Shown: piece by piece, positions 24,521 to 32,708 of the stretch | Numbering within the stretch: position 1 is the first letter of the stretch | How the letters are laid out: each line of letters opens with the position of its first letter | Assembly: GCA_017540945.1 (NCBI GenBank) | Contig: JAFYAB010000014.1 | Location: forward strand, 1-46,425 | Length of the DNA stretch: 46,425 bases | Reading direction: 5' to 3' | Source: Oscillospiraceae bacterium | Lineage (GTDB): Bacteria; Bacillota_A; Clostridia; Oscillospirales; Oscillospiraceae | The notes under the pieces: generated by a model | What the model saw: the letters and a program-made list of their open reading frames with translations, nothing else | Database searches by the model: none | What the model was told of the DNA's origin: nothing | Translations under genes and position numbers: made by a program

Positions 24521-24735
24521 AAAGTAATAAGTAAGAAGTAATAAGTAATAGGTGTTCGTGTCGATGCCGTTTACTTATTACTTATTACGTATCTGTTCAG
24601 TAGCCCCCTCATCCGTAGGGGCGGATGCCCACATCCGCCCTTATTTCCGGGCAAACCCCGGCAGATAGGGCCGATGTAGTCATCGGCCCCTACGAGCTGC
24701 TGAATAATAACCTTATTACCTATTACTTATTCCTT
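24521..24735. repeat. Intergenic repeat block with AGTAATAAGTAAT arms
   Basis: Direct copies of AGTAATAAGTAAT-type sequence at 24524-24551 face inverted copies (ATTACTTATTAC) at 24571-24591 and 24711-24731. They flank the REP pair at 24615-24693. No coding sequence is visible in the gap 24521-24812. Confidence 0.7.
24615..24693. repeat. GTAG-headed inverted REP pair (REPIN-like), copy 1
   Basis: Two palindromes in opposite orientation, each starting with GTAG at the outer end: GTAGGGGCGGATGCCCACAT on the plus strand and GTAGGGGCCGATGACTACAT on the minus strand, with a spacer of about 25 bases. The same arrangement recurs at 26276, 41088 and 46181. Confidence 0.85.
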
Positions 24736-24757
24736 TCAAATATGCCTTTCTGTTTGC

Positions 24758-24786
24758 TTGCCAATCGAAGCGGGCTGTGATATAAT
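24758..24786 (+). promoter_or_regulatory. Sigma-A type promoter for the RNase HI fusion gene
   Basis: TTGCCA (24758-24763) and TATAAT (24781-24786) are spaced by 17 bases, 26 bases before the ATG at 24813. Confidence 0.75.
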
Positions 24787-24812
24787 ATGAAAAAACCTTT
24801 CAGGAGCGCATC

Positions 24813-26252
24813 ATGAAAACAGTAATCATATATACGGACGGAGCCTGCAGCGGGAATCCCGGGCCCGGGGGCTGGGGCGCGATCCTGGAGTACCGGGGCC
24901 GGGAAAAGGAGCTCTCCGGCGCCGAGGCCCGGACCACCAACAACCGCATGGAGCTCACCGCCGTGATCCGGGCTCTGGAGCAGCTTAAGGAGCCCTGCCG
25001 GGTGGAGCTGTACTCCGACTCCAAATACATCGTTGACGCCCTGAGCCTGGGCTGGGCCAAGGGCTGGCAGGCCAAGGGCTGGAAAAAGCCCGACAAGAAG
25101 CCCGCTCTGAACCCGGATCTCTGGCAGCGGCTCTTGGAGCTCTGCGACACGCACAGCGTCAGCTGCCACTGGGTCAAGGGCCACGCGGACAACCCCAAAA
25201 ACGAACGCTGCGACGAATTGGCCGTGGCGGCCCGGGAAGCCATCGTTTCAGAAGAAATACGCGGACGGCAGAGCGCCGTCCCTGCAGAAAAGGAGGCCAG
25301 CGCCATGTCTGAAAAAGCCATCGTCTACTTTACCCGCGAGCTCTCCCCCGAGGGCTTGAAGAAACTCTTTGCCCGCATTTCCGCCCCCCTAACCGGCAAG
25401 GTGGCCGTGAAGCTGCACACCGGCGAGAAAAACGGTCCCAACATTATTCCCTCCGCCTGGGTCAAGGAATTCCTGGGCGAATGCCTGCCCGAGGCCACCA
25501 TCGTGGAGACCAACACCTTCTATGAGGGTGACCGCTACACCACCGAGCAGCACCGGGAAACCCTCAAGGTCAACGGCTGGACCTTCTGCCCCGTGGACAT
25601 CATGGACGAGGAGGGCACCGTGGATCTCCCCGTCGAGGGCGGCAAGTGGTTTGACCACATGACCATGGGCAGCCACGTGACCCGCTACGACTCCCTGCTG
25701 GCCCTGACCCACTTCAAGGGCCACACCATGGGCGGCTTCGGCGGCTCCAACAAAAACCTGGGCATCGGCATGGCCGACGGCCGCATCGGCAAGAAGATGA
25801 TCCACCAGCGGGAGGGCTCCGACGACATGTGGTCCATCGCCATGGACGAGCTGATGGAGCGCATCGCGGAATCCACCAAGGCCACCGTGGACCACTTCCG
25901 GGGCCATATCGCCTTCCTGAACGTGCTGCGGAACATGTCCGTCTCCTGCGACTGCGAGGGCGTCGGCGCCCAGCCCGTGGTGACCCCCAACATCGGCATG
26001 GTGGCCTCCCTGGACGTCCTCGCCGTGGATCAGGCCAGCGTGGATCTGGTCTACGCCCTGAATCCCGCCGACAACAAAGCCCTGACCGAGCGTATCGAGA
26101 CCCGCCACGGCCTGCGGCAGCTCAGCTATATGAAGGAGCTGGGCATGGGCAGCGACCAGTATGACCTCATCGATATCGACAACGGGGACAAGCTCATCTC
26201 CCCCGCCGAAGCCGTCAAAGACGTCGTGCCTTTCAGCCCCTTCGCGCTGTAA
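24813..26252 (+). CDS. rnhA: RNase HI fused in frame to a DUF362 protein
   Basis: Residues 1-148 are a full RNase HI ([60 protein letters not shown]), with the catalytic Asp, Glu, Asp, Asp set visible. It would cut RNA in RNA-DNA hybrids. Residues 165-479 form a DUF362-type protein with [40 protein letters not shown] and CDCEG, of unknown function and linked to Fe-S centres in annotation. The linker at 25230-25304 looks like a former intergenic gap: it contains AAAAGGAGG at a normal distance from an in-frame ATG at 25305. A 315-residue DUF362 protein may therefore also be made alone. There is no stop codon between the two parts. Confidence 0.85.
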   Translation: MKTVIIYTDGACSGNPGPGGWGAILEYRGREKELSGAEARTTNNRMELTAVIRALEQLKEPCRVELYSDSKYIVDALSLGWAKGWQAKGWKKPDKKPALNPDLWQRLLELCDTHSVSCHWVKGHADNPKNERCDELAVAAREAIVSEEIRGRQSAVPAEKEASAMSEKAIVYFTRELSPEGLKKLFARISAPLTGKVAVKLHTGEKNGPNIIPSAWVKEFLGECLPEATIVETNTFYEGDRYTTEQHRETLKVNGWTFCPVDIMDEEGTVDLPVEGGKWFDHMTMGSHVTRYDSLLALTHFKGHTMGGFGGSNKNLGIGMADGRIGKKMIHQREGSDDMWSIAMDELMERIAESTKATVDHFRGHIAFLNVLRNMSVSCDCEGVGAQPVVTPNIGMVASLDVLAVDQASVDLVYALNPADNKALTERIETRHGLRQLSYMKELGMGSDQYDLIDIDNGDKLISPAEAVKDVVPFSPFAL

Positions 26253-26275
26253 ACGGAACAAACCCGTAGGGGCCG

Positions 26276-26344
26276 ATGCCCACATCGGCCCTTCCTGCCA
26301 ATGATTGCCCGCAAACGAGGGCGGATGTGGGCATCCGCCCCTAC
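26276..26344. repeat. GTAG-headed inverted REP pair (REPIN-like), copy 2
   Basis: GTAGGGGCCGATGCCCACAT on the plus strand and GTAGGGGCGGATGCCCACAT on the minus strand face outward, with a 17-26 base spacer. It lies between the RNase HI fusion and birA, ending 17 bases before the birA start. Confidence 0.85.
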
Positions 26345-26361
26345 GAAGAAGGGTGGAAAGC

Positions 26362-27333
26362 GTGGACAAACGTGAACTGATAGACCTGCTCCGGGCGGGG
26401 GAATACGTCTCCGGCGCGGAGCTGGGCAAGCGGCTGGGCGTCTCCCGGGCGGCGGTGTCCAAGGCCGTCGCCGCTCTGAAGCGGGAGGGCTGGCAGATTG
26501 CGTCCGTCCCCAACCGGGGTCACCGCCTCTGCGCCGAGCCCGACCGCCTGGACCGGGCCGCCATCCTGGACGCTCTGGGGACGCACCCCTGGGCGGACAC
26601 CGTCGAGCTTCTGGACACGGTGGACTCCACCAACAACCATCTGAAGGCCCTCGGCGCAGCGGGAGCGCCCCATGGGACCGTCGCAGTGGCGGACGCCCAG
26701 ACCGGAGGCCGGGGACGGCTGGGCCGGCGCTTCGACTCCGCGCCCGGGGCGGGGATCTATCTCTCCGTCCTGCTGCGGCCCGCCTGCCCGCCCGCCGAGC
26801 TCATGACCCTCACCGCCCAGGCCGCCGTGGCGGTCCGCCGGGCTATCCGGGAGGCCGCGGGAGTCGAGGCCGGGATCAAATGGGTCAACGACCTGGTGCT
26901 GAACGGAAAAAAGCTCTGCGGCATTCTGACGGAGCTCTCCCTGGAGGCCGAGAGCAGCCTGGTCTCCTACGCCGTGGTGGGCGTGGGGGTCAACTGCAAC
27001 CGTCCCGTCGTGGCATTCCCCCCCGAACTCCGCGGGACCGCGGGCTCCCTCCTGTCCCAGACCGGGAAGCGGGTGGACCGGAACACCCTGGCCGCCGCCC
27101 TGATCCGGGAGCTGTCGGCCCTGCCGAAGCTGGACTGGCGGGAGGAATACCGGGCCGCCTGTGTGAATATCGGAAAGGAAATCCAGATCCTTGCCCCCGG
27201 CCAGGCGCCCCGCCCCGGCACCGCCCTGGACGTGGGCCCCAACGCCGAGCTGCTGGTCCAAACGGACGCCGGCGTCGAAGCCGTCCAATCCGGCGAGGTC
27301 TCCGTGCGGGGAATGTATGGCTACGTTCCGTAA
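26362..27333 (+). CDS. birA: Biotin--protein ligase / biotin operon repressor
   Basis: The 323-residue protein has an N-terminal winged helix (LIDLLRAGEYVSGAELGKRL, VSRAAVSKAVAALKREG) and the ligase domain with LLDTVDSTNNHLKAL, the biotin/AMP loop GGRGRLGRRFDSAPGAGIYLS, GIKWVNDLVLNGKKLCGILTE and a C-terminal SH3-like piece. It attaches biotin to carboxylase carrier proteins and, with the winged helix, probably represses biotin genes. I set the start at GTG 26362 behind AAGGGTGG. An upstream in-frame ATG at 26305 would put the REP element inside the protein, and no ribosome binding site supports it. Confidence 0.92.
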   Translation: MDKRELIDLLRAGEYVSGAELGKRLGVSRAAVSKAVAALKREGWQIASVPNRGHRLCAEPDRLDRAAILDALGTHPWADTVELLDTVDSTNNHLKALGAAGAPHGTVAVADAQTGGRGRLGRRFDSAPGAGIYLSVLLRPACPPAELMTLTAQAAVAVRRAIREAAGVEAGIKWVNDLVLNGKKLCGILTELSLEAESSLVSYAVVGVGVNCNRPVVAFPPELRGTAGSLLSQTGKRVDRNTLAAALIRELSALPKLDWREEYRAACVNIGKEIQILAPGQAPRPGTALDVGPNAELLVQTDAGVEAVQSGEVSVRGMYGYVP

Positions 27334-27387
27334 TCTGCATGCAGGGACAAGCCGCCCACCGCGATTTGAACCCCGAATCCCAAAAAT

Positions 27388-27411
27388 CATGGCGCACACT
27401 GTGCGCCGCTA
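27388..27411. repeat. Short GTAG-headed palindrome before pepT
   Basis: GGCGCACACTGTGCGCC followed by GCTAC is the second copy of the palindrome at 22474. On the minus strand it reads GTAG and then the palindrome. It lies 44 bases before the pepT start. Confidence 0.75.
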
Positions 27412-27454
27412 CAGATATGCAGATACAATACAGAAAAACAGCGGAGGTATACAC

Positions 27455-28654
27455 ATGAACGTCACCGAGAGATTCCTGAAGTACGTCGCCTTTGACACCC
27501 AATCCGACGAAAACAGCGAGAGCTGTCCCTCCACCGCCAAGCAGAAGGAGCTGGGCGCTTTCCTCGTGGAGGACATGAAGGCCATCGGCATCGCCGACGC
27601 CCGGATGGACGAATACGGCTATGTCTACGGCTCCGTCCCCGGCACCGTCGAGGCCCCGGTCATCGGTCTCATCGCCCACATGGACACCTCGCCGGACTGC
27701 TCCGGCAAGGACGTCAAGCCCCGGATCGTGGACTACAAGGGCGGCGACCTGGTGCTGAACGAAGCGGAGAAGATCGTCATGAAGGTCAAGGACTTCCCCA
27801 GCCTGAAATGGAACGAGGGCAAGCACCTGATCGTCACCGACGGCAGCACCCTGCTGGGCGCCGACGACAAGGCCGGCGTTGCGGAGATCCTCACCGCCGT
27901 GGAGGAGCTGCTGGCCGAGGGCGGCCCCCGGGTCCCCCTGCGGCTGGCCTTCACCCCCGACGAGGAGGTGGGCCGCGGCGCGGACCGCTTCGACGTGAAG
28001 GGCTTCGGGGCGGAGTTCGCCTACACCGCCGACGGCGGCACCCTGGGCGAGCTGGAATATGAGAACTTCAACGCCGCCGCGGCCACGGTGGTGTTCAAGG
28101 GCGTCTCCATCCACCCGGGCAGCGCCAAGGGCCGGATGATCAACGCCATGCAGGTGGCCGTGGACTTCCACAGCATGCTGCCCAGCCACGAGCGGCCCGA
28201 GTACACCGAGGGCTACGAGGGCTTCTCCATGCTGGCCCACATGCAGGGCAGTATCGAGGAGGCCAGGCTCCAGTATATCATCCGGGACCACGACCGCTTC
28301 AAGTTTGAGCAGAAGAAGTCCCGCTTCCAGATGATTGCCCGCTACCTCAATGAGCGCTGGGGCGAGGGCACCGTCACCGTCAGCCTGAAGGACAGCTACT
28401 ACAACATGAAGGAGAAGATCCTCCCGGTCATGCATGTGGTGGAGCGGGCCAAGGCCGCCATGCGCGCCGCCGGGATGGACCCGGTGGCCGTACCCATCCG
28501 GGGCGGCACCGACGGGGCCCGGCTCAGCTTCGAGGGCCTGCCCTGTCCCAACCTCTGCACCGGCGGTGAGAACTACCACGGGCGCTATGAGTACATCCCC
28601 GTGGAGGACATGGAGCGCTGCGTGCAGATGCTCAAGCACATCGCCCGGCCGTGA
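27455..28654 (+). CDS. pepT: Peptidase T (M20B aminotripeptidase)
   Basis: The 399-residue cytoplasmic zinc peptidase releases the N-terminal residue of tripeptides. Family segments are YVAFDTQSDENSESCPST, IGLIAHMDTSPDCSG with the first metal His, GADDKAGVAEILTA, FTPDEEVGRGADRFD with the catalytic Glu, TADGGTLGELEYENFNAA and RGGTDGARLSFEGLPCPNLCTGG with the C-terminal His region NYHGRYEY. The start at 27455 follows GCGGAGG; the longer frame into birA is a shadow. The next gene starts in a GTGA overlap at 28651. Confidence 0.95.
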   Translation: MNVTERFLKYVAFDTQSDENSESCPSTAKQKELGAFLVEDMKAIGIADARMDEYGYVYGSVPGTVEAPVIGLIAHMDTSPDCSGKDVKPRIVDYKGGDLVLNEAEKIVMKVKDFPSLKWNEGKHLIVTDGSTLLGADDKAGVAEILTAVEELLAEGGPRVPLRLAFTPDEEVGRGADRFDVKGFGAEFAYTADGGTLGELEYENFNAAAATVVFKGVSIHPGSAKGRMINAMQVAVDFHSMLPSHERPEYTEGYEGFSMLAHMQGSIEEARLQYIIRDHDRFKFEQKKSRFQMIARYLNERWGEGTVTVSLKDSYYNMKEKILPVMHVVERAKAAMRAAGMDPVAVPIRGGTDGARLSFEGLPCPNLCTGGENYHGRYEYIPVEDMERCVQMLKHIARP

Positions 28655-29829
28655 AGCACCTGGCCCCCGCCTGCTTCCGGGCCTTTGCCTGCGCCGCGGG
28701 CAGCTGCCCCGACAGCTGCTGCCGCGCCGGCTGGGAGATCGTCGTAGACCCCGATACCTGCGAGCTTTACCGGACCCTTTGCGGACCCACGGCCGAGCGG
28801 GTCCGCAAAGGGGTCCTTCCCGGCGCGGAGACCATACTGAGGCAGAATGAAAACCGCGTCTGCGTCCTGCTGGACCCGGACGGGCTCTGCCATGTCCAGC
28901 GGAACTTCGGCCACGAAGCCCTGTGCCGGGTCTGCCGGGAGTATCCCCGCTTCCATCGGGAGTTCGGCAATCTGACGGAGCACGGGCTCAGTCTGAGCTG
29001 CCCCACGGCCTACGCCCTGGCGACCTCGGCCCCGCCCGTCTGGGAGGAATGGGAGGACGAGGCGCCCGTCGTCCCCAACGAGCTGGACCCGGAGGCCTAT
29101 CTGCGCCTGCGAAGGGGACGGACCCTGGCGCTGGAGCTCCTGACCCGGAAGGAGCTGAGCCTGGAACGGCGGCTGACGCTGGTATGGAAGCTGGCCGCCG
29201 CCATGCAGTCCGCCCCGGAGCGCCGGATCAGGCACGATTACGCCCTCCGGCTCAAACGCTGGGAAAGCCTGCCGTCGCATCGTAGGGACAAGCATTGCTT
29301 GTCCGGTTTGCGCAGCAAACAATCGCACGGAGGGCGATCCCGGGATCCCGCGGCAAGAGGACTCATCAATCAACGAACTTGCAGCGCCGTCAGAGTTTGC
29401 CTGGCGGCAAATGCGTTCGTTCCGAACGCAGCCGCCCTCGCCCGCCGCTTCCTCTCCCTGGAGATCCTCTCCCCCGCCTGGAAGGACGCTCTGGAGCGCT
29501 TCGCGGCGCTGGCAGACGGGGAGCGGGCGATCCATGATCGCCCCTCCAGGGCGGAAGGTCGGACGACCGAGCGCCCCCCCTGCGGGGAACTGCTGTCGCC
29601 GTCCGACCCGGAGCCCTACGCCCGCTGGCTCTGGTATGCGCTCTACAAGTACTGGCTGGACGCCCTGGACGACGGGAATCTGCTGGGGCGGGTGGCGCGC
29701 GCTCTGGACATGCTCCTGCTGGGCCTGGCGATGGACCGGGCTTTCCCGGCCGAAGGCCCCTTCCTGCGGCGGATCAGCCGGGAGATCGAGCACTGCGAGG
29801 AAAACCTGGCCGCCCTGTTGCAATATTAG
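28651..29829 (+). CDS. FliB-like (flagellin lysine N-methylase family) protein with an in-frame insertion
   Basis: The N-terminus carries the Cys-rich metal-binding pattern of the family: CFRAFACAAGSCPDSCC, then CHVQRNFGHEALCRVCREYPR and LSLSCPTAYAL. The C-terminal part (RWLWYALYKYWLDALDDGNLLGRVARAL) also matches, with about 390 residues in all. The protein may methylate lysines of flagellin or another protein; no flagellar genes are in this window. It starts at GTG 28651 overlapping the pepT stop. About 50 residues coded by 29275-29435 derive from a dispersed palindromic repeat (RRDKHCLSGLRSKQ and onward) and separate two conserved helices. A palindrome near 29522 (GGGCGATCCATGATCGCCC) suggests a second small insertion. 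Confidence 0.75.
   Translation: MKHLAPACFRAFACAAGSCPDSCCRAGWEIVVDPDTCELYRTLCGPTAERVRKGVLPGAETILRQNENRVCVLLDPDGLCHVQRNFGHEALCRVCREYPRFHREFGNLTEHGLSLSCPTAYALATSAPPVWEEWEDEAPVVPNELDPEAYLRLRRGRTLALELLTRKELSLERRLTLVWKLAAAMQSAPERRIRHDYALRLKRWESLPSHRRDKHCLSGLRSKQSHGGRSRDPAARGLINQRTCSAVRVCLAANAFVPNAAALARRFLSLEILSPAWKDALERFAALADGERAIHDRPSRAEGRTTERPPCGELLSPSDPEPYARWLWYALYKYWLDALDDGNLLGRVARALDMLLLGLAMDRAFPAEGPFLRRISREIEHCEENLAALLQY
29275..29435 (+). repeat. In-frame REP-like insertion in the FliB-like gene
   Basis: The left part (29283-29340) has GTAG, GGACAAGCATTGCTTGTCC, GGTTTGCGCAGCAAAC and an ATCGC/GCGAT pair, as in the 136-base elements at 34324 and 35433. The right part has TTTGCCTGGCGGCAAATGCG and TTCGTTCCGAAC, matching their right side. 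The middle differs (GGGATCCCGC and a GACTCATCAATC stretch). The total length is a multiple of three and leaves the frame open. Confidence 0.8.
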
Positions 29830-29847
29830 ATATTGTACGGCATATTT

Positions 29848-29913
29848 CCCTGGGCTTTGCCCAGGGCGGCATCCGCAGAAAGTGGATGCCGGAAAAAAGT
29901 TTCTGACTTTTTT
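29848..29913 (+). terminator. Terminator region with three consecutive hairpins
   Basis: CCCTGGGC/GCCCAGGG (29848-29866), GGCATCC/GGATGCC (29868-29890) and an A-rich stem AAAAAAGT/ACTTTTTT (29893-29913) follow the FliB-like gene and end in six T. Confidence 0.75.
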
Positions 29914-29924
29914 ATCAAATATTC

Positions 29925-29963
29925 GTATAAAACAAAGGACCGGAGCGACGGCTTCGGTCCTTT
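29925..29963 (-). terminator. Intrinsic terminator of the SpoIIQ-like gene
   Basis: The stem AAAGGACCG (29934-29942) / CGGTCCTTT (29955-29963) is followed on the minus strand by GTTTTATAC. It lies 6 bases after the stop codon of the minus-strand gene. Confidence 0.75.
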
Positions 29964-29968
29964 CTGCG

Positions 29969-30700
29969 TCAGTTCCCGCTCAAATAGGCCTCGGGGTCCT
30001 GGGGCACGTTGTTTTTATATACGGCAAAGTGCAGATGGGGCTCGTCCTTCCGCTCGCCCAGGGCCGTCCTGCCCACGGTGCCGATGGCCTGACCCGCGAT
30101 GACATGATCGCCGGCGGAGACGGAAACCTCCTCGGCCAGGTTCGCGTAGTGGGTCACATAACCGCCCGCATGCTCCACGGTGACAGTCTTCCCCAGCAGA
30201 TCGTCGGTGAAGACCGACAGGACGGTTCCCTCCGCCACGGCCTTAACCTCGCTGCCCTCCGGGGCGCCAATGTCCATGCCGGGATGGGTTCGCCAGTCCC
30301 GGGTGGTGGCGTTGTAGCTCAGCCTCTCCATGCTGTAGCCCTGAACCACCGTTCCCTCCGTGGGACGGCAGAGGGGCGCGCCGGGTCTGGGGGCCGGCTT
30401 GCCCTCGTCGGGTTTGCCCGCGGCCTCCGTGCTCTCCGGTTCGGGACTCGTGGCCGTCGCCGGATGGTTGGGCCTGACGATCTTGGCCGGGGGATCCGCG
30501 GCAGCCCGGGCCGCTCCCTGGGGCAGGGTGGGCAGCACCGCCGCCTGGACTGCGTCGGGAACGCTCAGCTCATCGTCGGTCTGATCCAGACTCCGGACAA
30601 AGAGCCAGCCGGAGATCGCCACCGCGGCCAGGCAGACCGCAAAGGCCAGGTAATAGCCCTTTTCGTACAACAGGTTTTTCAGTGTTTGTTTCCATTTCAT
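29969..30700 (-). CDS. M23 family peptidase, SpoIIQ-like
   Basis: The 243-residue protein has one N-terminal membrane helix (about 17-35), a Pro/Ala-rich linker and a LytM/M23 domain. The zinc-binding set is complete: H139-x3-D143 (HPGMD) and H222-x-H224 (HLHF). B. subtilis SpoIIQ lacks part of this set, whereas clostridial SpoIIQ usually keeps it, so this could cut peptidoglycan. The length, topology and a sigma-F-type promoter (30721-30748) point to SpoIIQ, the forespore half of the engulfment channel with SpoIIIAH. A general M23 cell wall hydrolase is the alternative. GGAGGTG precedes the start. Confidence 0.78.
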   Translation of the reverse strand: MKWKQTLKNLLYEKGYYLAFAVCLAAVAISGWLFVRSLDQTDDELSVPDAVQAAVLPTLPQGAARAAADPPAKIVRPNHPATATSPEPESTEAAGKPDEGKPAPRPGAPLCRPTEGTVVQGYSMERLSYNATTRDWRTHPGMDIGAPEGSEVKAVAEGTVLSVFTDDLLGKTVTVEHAGGYVTHYANLAEEVSVSAGDHVIAGQAIGTVGRTALGERKDEPHLHFAVYKNNVPQDPEAYLSGN

Positions 30701-30720
30701 GGGAATTCACCTCCGCTGGG

Positions 30721-30748
30721 AGTATGCCCCGGGGAGGAAAAATTATAC
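30721..30748 (-). promoter_or_regulatory. Candidate sigma-F/sigma-G promoter before the SpoIIQ-like gene
   Basis: On the minus strand GTATA (30748-30744) and GGGCATACT (30729-30721) are 14 bases apart. This fits the B. subtilis forespore consensus GYATA with a -10 of GGNNANANT. The transcript would start just ahead of the ribosome binding site at 30714-30708. A TATAAT also overlaps the site, so a housekeeping promoter cannot be excluded. Confidence 0.55.
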
Positions 30749-30752
30749 AGCG

Positions 30753-30788
30753 CAGCCCGGCCGGAGGAAAAATTCTCCGGCCGGGCTG
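30753..30788 (-). terminator. Hairpin terminator after the small P-loop gene
   Basis: CAGCCCGGCCGGAG (30753-30766) pairs perfectly over 14 bp with 30775-30788, with an 8-base loop. On the minus strand a T-rich stretch (ATAATTTTTCC) follows after a short gap. It would insulate the SpoIIQ-like gene from upstream transcription. Confidence 0.7.
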
Positions 30789-30831
30789 TGTTGTCTTCCG
30801 TTTTACCGTTCTGCAGAACGGCAGCGCAGGA

Positions 30832-31242
30832 TTACATGTAGGTCCGCAGGGCGGCGGGGGCGGCTGCGGGGTCCAGGCGGGCGGTCATCGTAAAGCTGAT
30901 GCCGTTCTCCGCGCCGAAGCTTTTGCACCAGCCGCAGAAGCCGGCCAGGACATCCGGATCGTCCGTGCCCAGCAGGCGATGGACGCTCTTCAGATAGATG
31001 TGGGTAATGTCAAAGTTCCCGGCGTGCAGGCCGGAAATAAAGGCCTTGAGGGACTCCGCGCCCTCCAGCTGATAGGCCTGATACTCGATCAGGCGGACCT
31101 TGTAGTTGAGGTCGAAGCGCAGGGCGGTTTTGGGCTCGATGCAGACCAGGCTGCCGCGCTCCTTCTCCACCGCCTCGTTGATCTCGTTGACCATTTGTTG
31201 GGTTTTGCCGGTGCCGCTGAGGCCGGCGATCAGTTTGACCAT
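30832..31242 (-). CDS. Small P-loop protein of unknown function
   Basis: The 136-residue protein begins with a Walker A motif (LIAGLSGTGKTQQMVNEI, residues 4-21) and has a hydrophobic beta strand followed by polar residues that could be a Walker B (NFDITHIYLKSVHRLLG). No other kinase or ATPase signature is clear, and the length is that of a minimal P-loop fold. GAAGGAG lies about 10 bases before the start. It is 69 bases downstream of pgi on the same strand and may share its transcript. I do not recognise the family beyond a P-loop NTPase. Confidence 0.75.
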   Translation of the reverse strand: MVKLIAGLSGTGKTQQMVNEINEAVEKERGSLVCIEPKTALRFDLNYKVRLIEYQAYQLEGAESLKAFISGLHAGNFDITHIYLKSVHRLLGTDDPDVLAGFCGWCKSFGAENGISFTMTARLDPAAAPAALRTYM

Positions 31243-31311
31243 AGGAAATCGTCTCCTTCAATTATTCGATAAGCTGCTGCGTCCGTCCGAAGCGGACGCG
31301 CGTCGTAGTTT

Positions 31312-32610
31312 TTACTGCTCGTATCCCGGTTTTCCCAGGAGCTGGAACATGTTGCGTTTGTAGAATTCCACGCCGGGCTGGTTGAAGGGGTTGACCCCCA
31401 GCACATAGGCGGAGATGCCGCAGCTCAGCTCGAAGAACCAGAACAGCTCGCCCAGGGTGCGGTCGCAGACCTCGTCGGCCTGTACCAGAATGACGGGCAC
31501 GCCGCCGTCCACATGGGCCTCCAGGGTGCCCTGGAAGGCTTGCTCCTCCACGAAGTCCAGGCTCTTGCCCTCCAGATAGTTGAGGCCGTCCAGGTTCTTC
31601 CAATCCAGCTCGATCATGGTCTTCTTGCGGGGCGGCGCGAAGCGGATCACGGTCTCAAAGAGGTTCCGCTCGCCCTGCTGGATCATCTGGCCCAGGGAGT
31701 GCAGGTCGGCGGTGAACTCGGCGGCGGCCGGGAAAATGCCCTTGCCGTCCTTGCCCTCGGACTCGCCGAAGAGCTGCTGCCACCAGCCGCCGAAGAAGCG
31801 GGCCGCGGGCTCCCAGCTGCAGAGCAGCTCGATGGCCTTGCCCTTGCGGTAGAGCAGGTTGCGGGCCGCGGCATAGAGCCAGACGGGGTTCTCGAAGGAG
31901 AAGTCTGCCAAATCCCGCTGCGCGGAGGCGGCGCCGAACATGAGCTCCGTGATGTCCATGCCGGCCACGGCCATGGGCAGCAGACCCACCGCCGTCAGCA
32001 CGGAGTAACGGCCGCCCACGTCGGGCGGGATCACGAAGCTCTCCCAACCCTCCTCCGCGGCCATCTGACGCAGGGCGCCCTTGGCAGGATCGGTGGTGAC
32101 AAAGATGCGCTTCCTGGCCTCCTCGGCCCCGTATTTCCGCTCCAGCATCCACTTCAGGGCGCGGGTGGCGATGGCGGGCTCGGTGGTGGTGCCGGACTTG
32201 GAGATGATATTGATGGAGAAGTCCTTCTCCTCCAGCAGGGCGCAGAGCTCCTGCCAGGCCCGGGTGGAGAGGTTATTTCCCGCGAAGAAAATCTGCGGGT
32301 CCTTGCCCCGGAGGTTGTGATTCTGGCCCTTGACCAGCTCGATGGCGGCCCGGGGGCCCAGATAAGAGCCGCCGATGCCCACCACAACGAATGCGTCGGA
32401 GTGCTCGCGGATCCGCTTGGCGGCGGCTACGATGCGGCGCATCTCGTCGGTGGCTTCAAAGACAGGCAGGTCCAGCCAGCCCAGATAATCGGAGCCGGGG
32501 CCCTTTCGTTCAATCAGCGTTCGGTGGGCCGCAAAGACCTCTTTTTCCAGCGCCAGCAGATCATTGAGGGAATAATCGCCCCAAAAATTGGAAATATCCA
32601 CATTGATCAT
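31312..32610 (-). CDS. pgi: Glucose-6-phosphate isomerase
   Basis: The 432-residue enzyme interconverts glucose 6-phosphate and fructose 6-phosphate in the cytoplasm. Family segments are VVGIGGSYLGPRAAIEL, NIISKSGTTTEPAIATR (phosphate-binding SKSGTT), PPDVGGRYSVLTAVGLLP, QQLFGESEGKDGKGIFP and GVNPFNQPGVEFYKRNMF near the C-terminus. The length fits the short Gram-positive form (about 450). The start follows GCGAGGT. The gene is divergent from the polyamine locus and has its own promoter at 32646-32674. Confidence 0.96.
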   Translation of the reverse strand: MINVDISNFWGDYSLNDLLALEKEVFAAHRTLIERKGPGSDYLGWLDLPVFEATDEMRRIVAAAKRIREHSDAFVVVGIGGSYLGPRAAIELVKGQNHNLRGKDPQIFFAGNNLSTRAWQELCALLEEKDFSINIISKSGTTTEPAIATRALKWMLERKYGAEEARKRIFVTTDPAKGALRQMAAEEGWESFVIPPDVGGRYSVLTAVGLLPMAVAGMDITELMFGAASAQRDLADFSFENPVWLYAAARNLLYRKGKAIELLCSWEPAARFFGGWWQQLFGESEGKDGKGIFPAAAEFTADLHSLGQMIQQGERNLFETVIRFAPPRKKTMIELDWKNLDGLNYLEGKSLDFVEEQAFQGTLEAHVDGGVPVILVQADEVCDRTLGELFWFFELSCGISAYVLGVNPFNQPGVEFYKRNMFQLLGKPGYEQ

Positions 32611-32645
32611 ACTGCGTACCTCGCAATACTTATTTCTGCATCTAT

Positions 32646-32674
32646 ATCATAACCGATTTCGCGCCGGAAAACAA
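32646..32674 (-). promoter_or_regulatory. Sigma-A type promoter for pgi
   Basis: On the minus strand TTGTTT (32674-32669) and TATGAT (32651-32646) are spaced by 17 bases, about 36 bases before the start codon. Confidence 0.6.
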
Positions 32675-32708
32675 TGGGGAATTTGATTTATTTACAGATT
32701 ATTTATTA

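Noticed and set aside
26305..26361. An upstream ATG start for birA
   Set aside because: It would make part of a REP element the N-terminus, and no ribosome binding site precedes it. The GTG at 26362 fits the family N-terminus.
31262..31311. Terminator after pgi
   Set aside because: A GCGTCCG/CGGAC-type hairpin exists, but no T run follows on the minus strand, so I did not list it. pgi and the P-loop gene may share a transcript.
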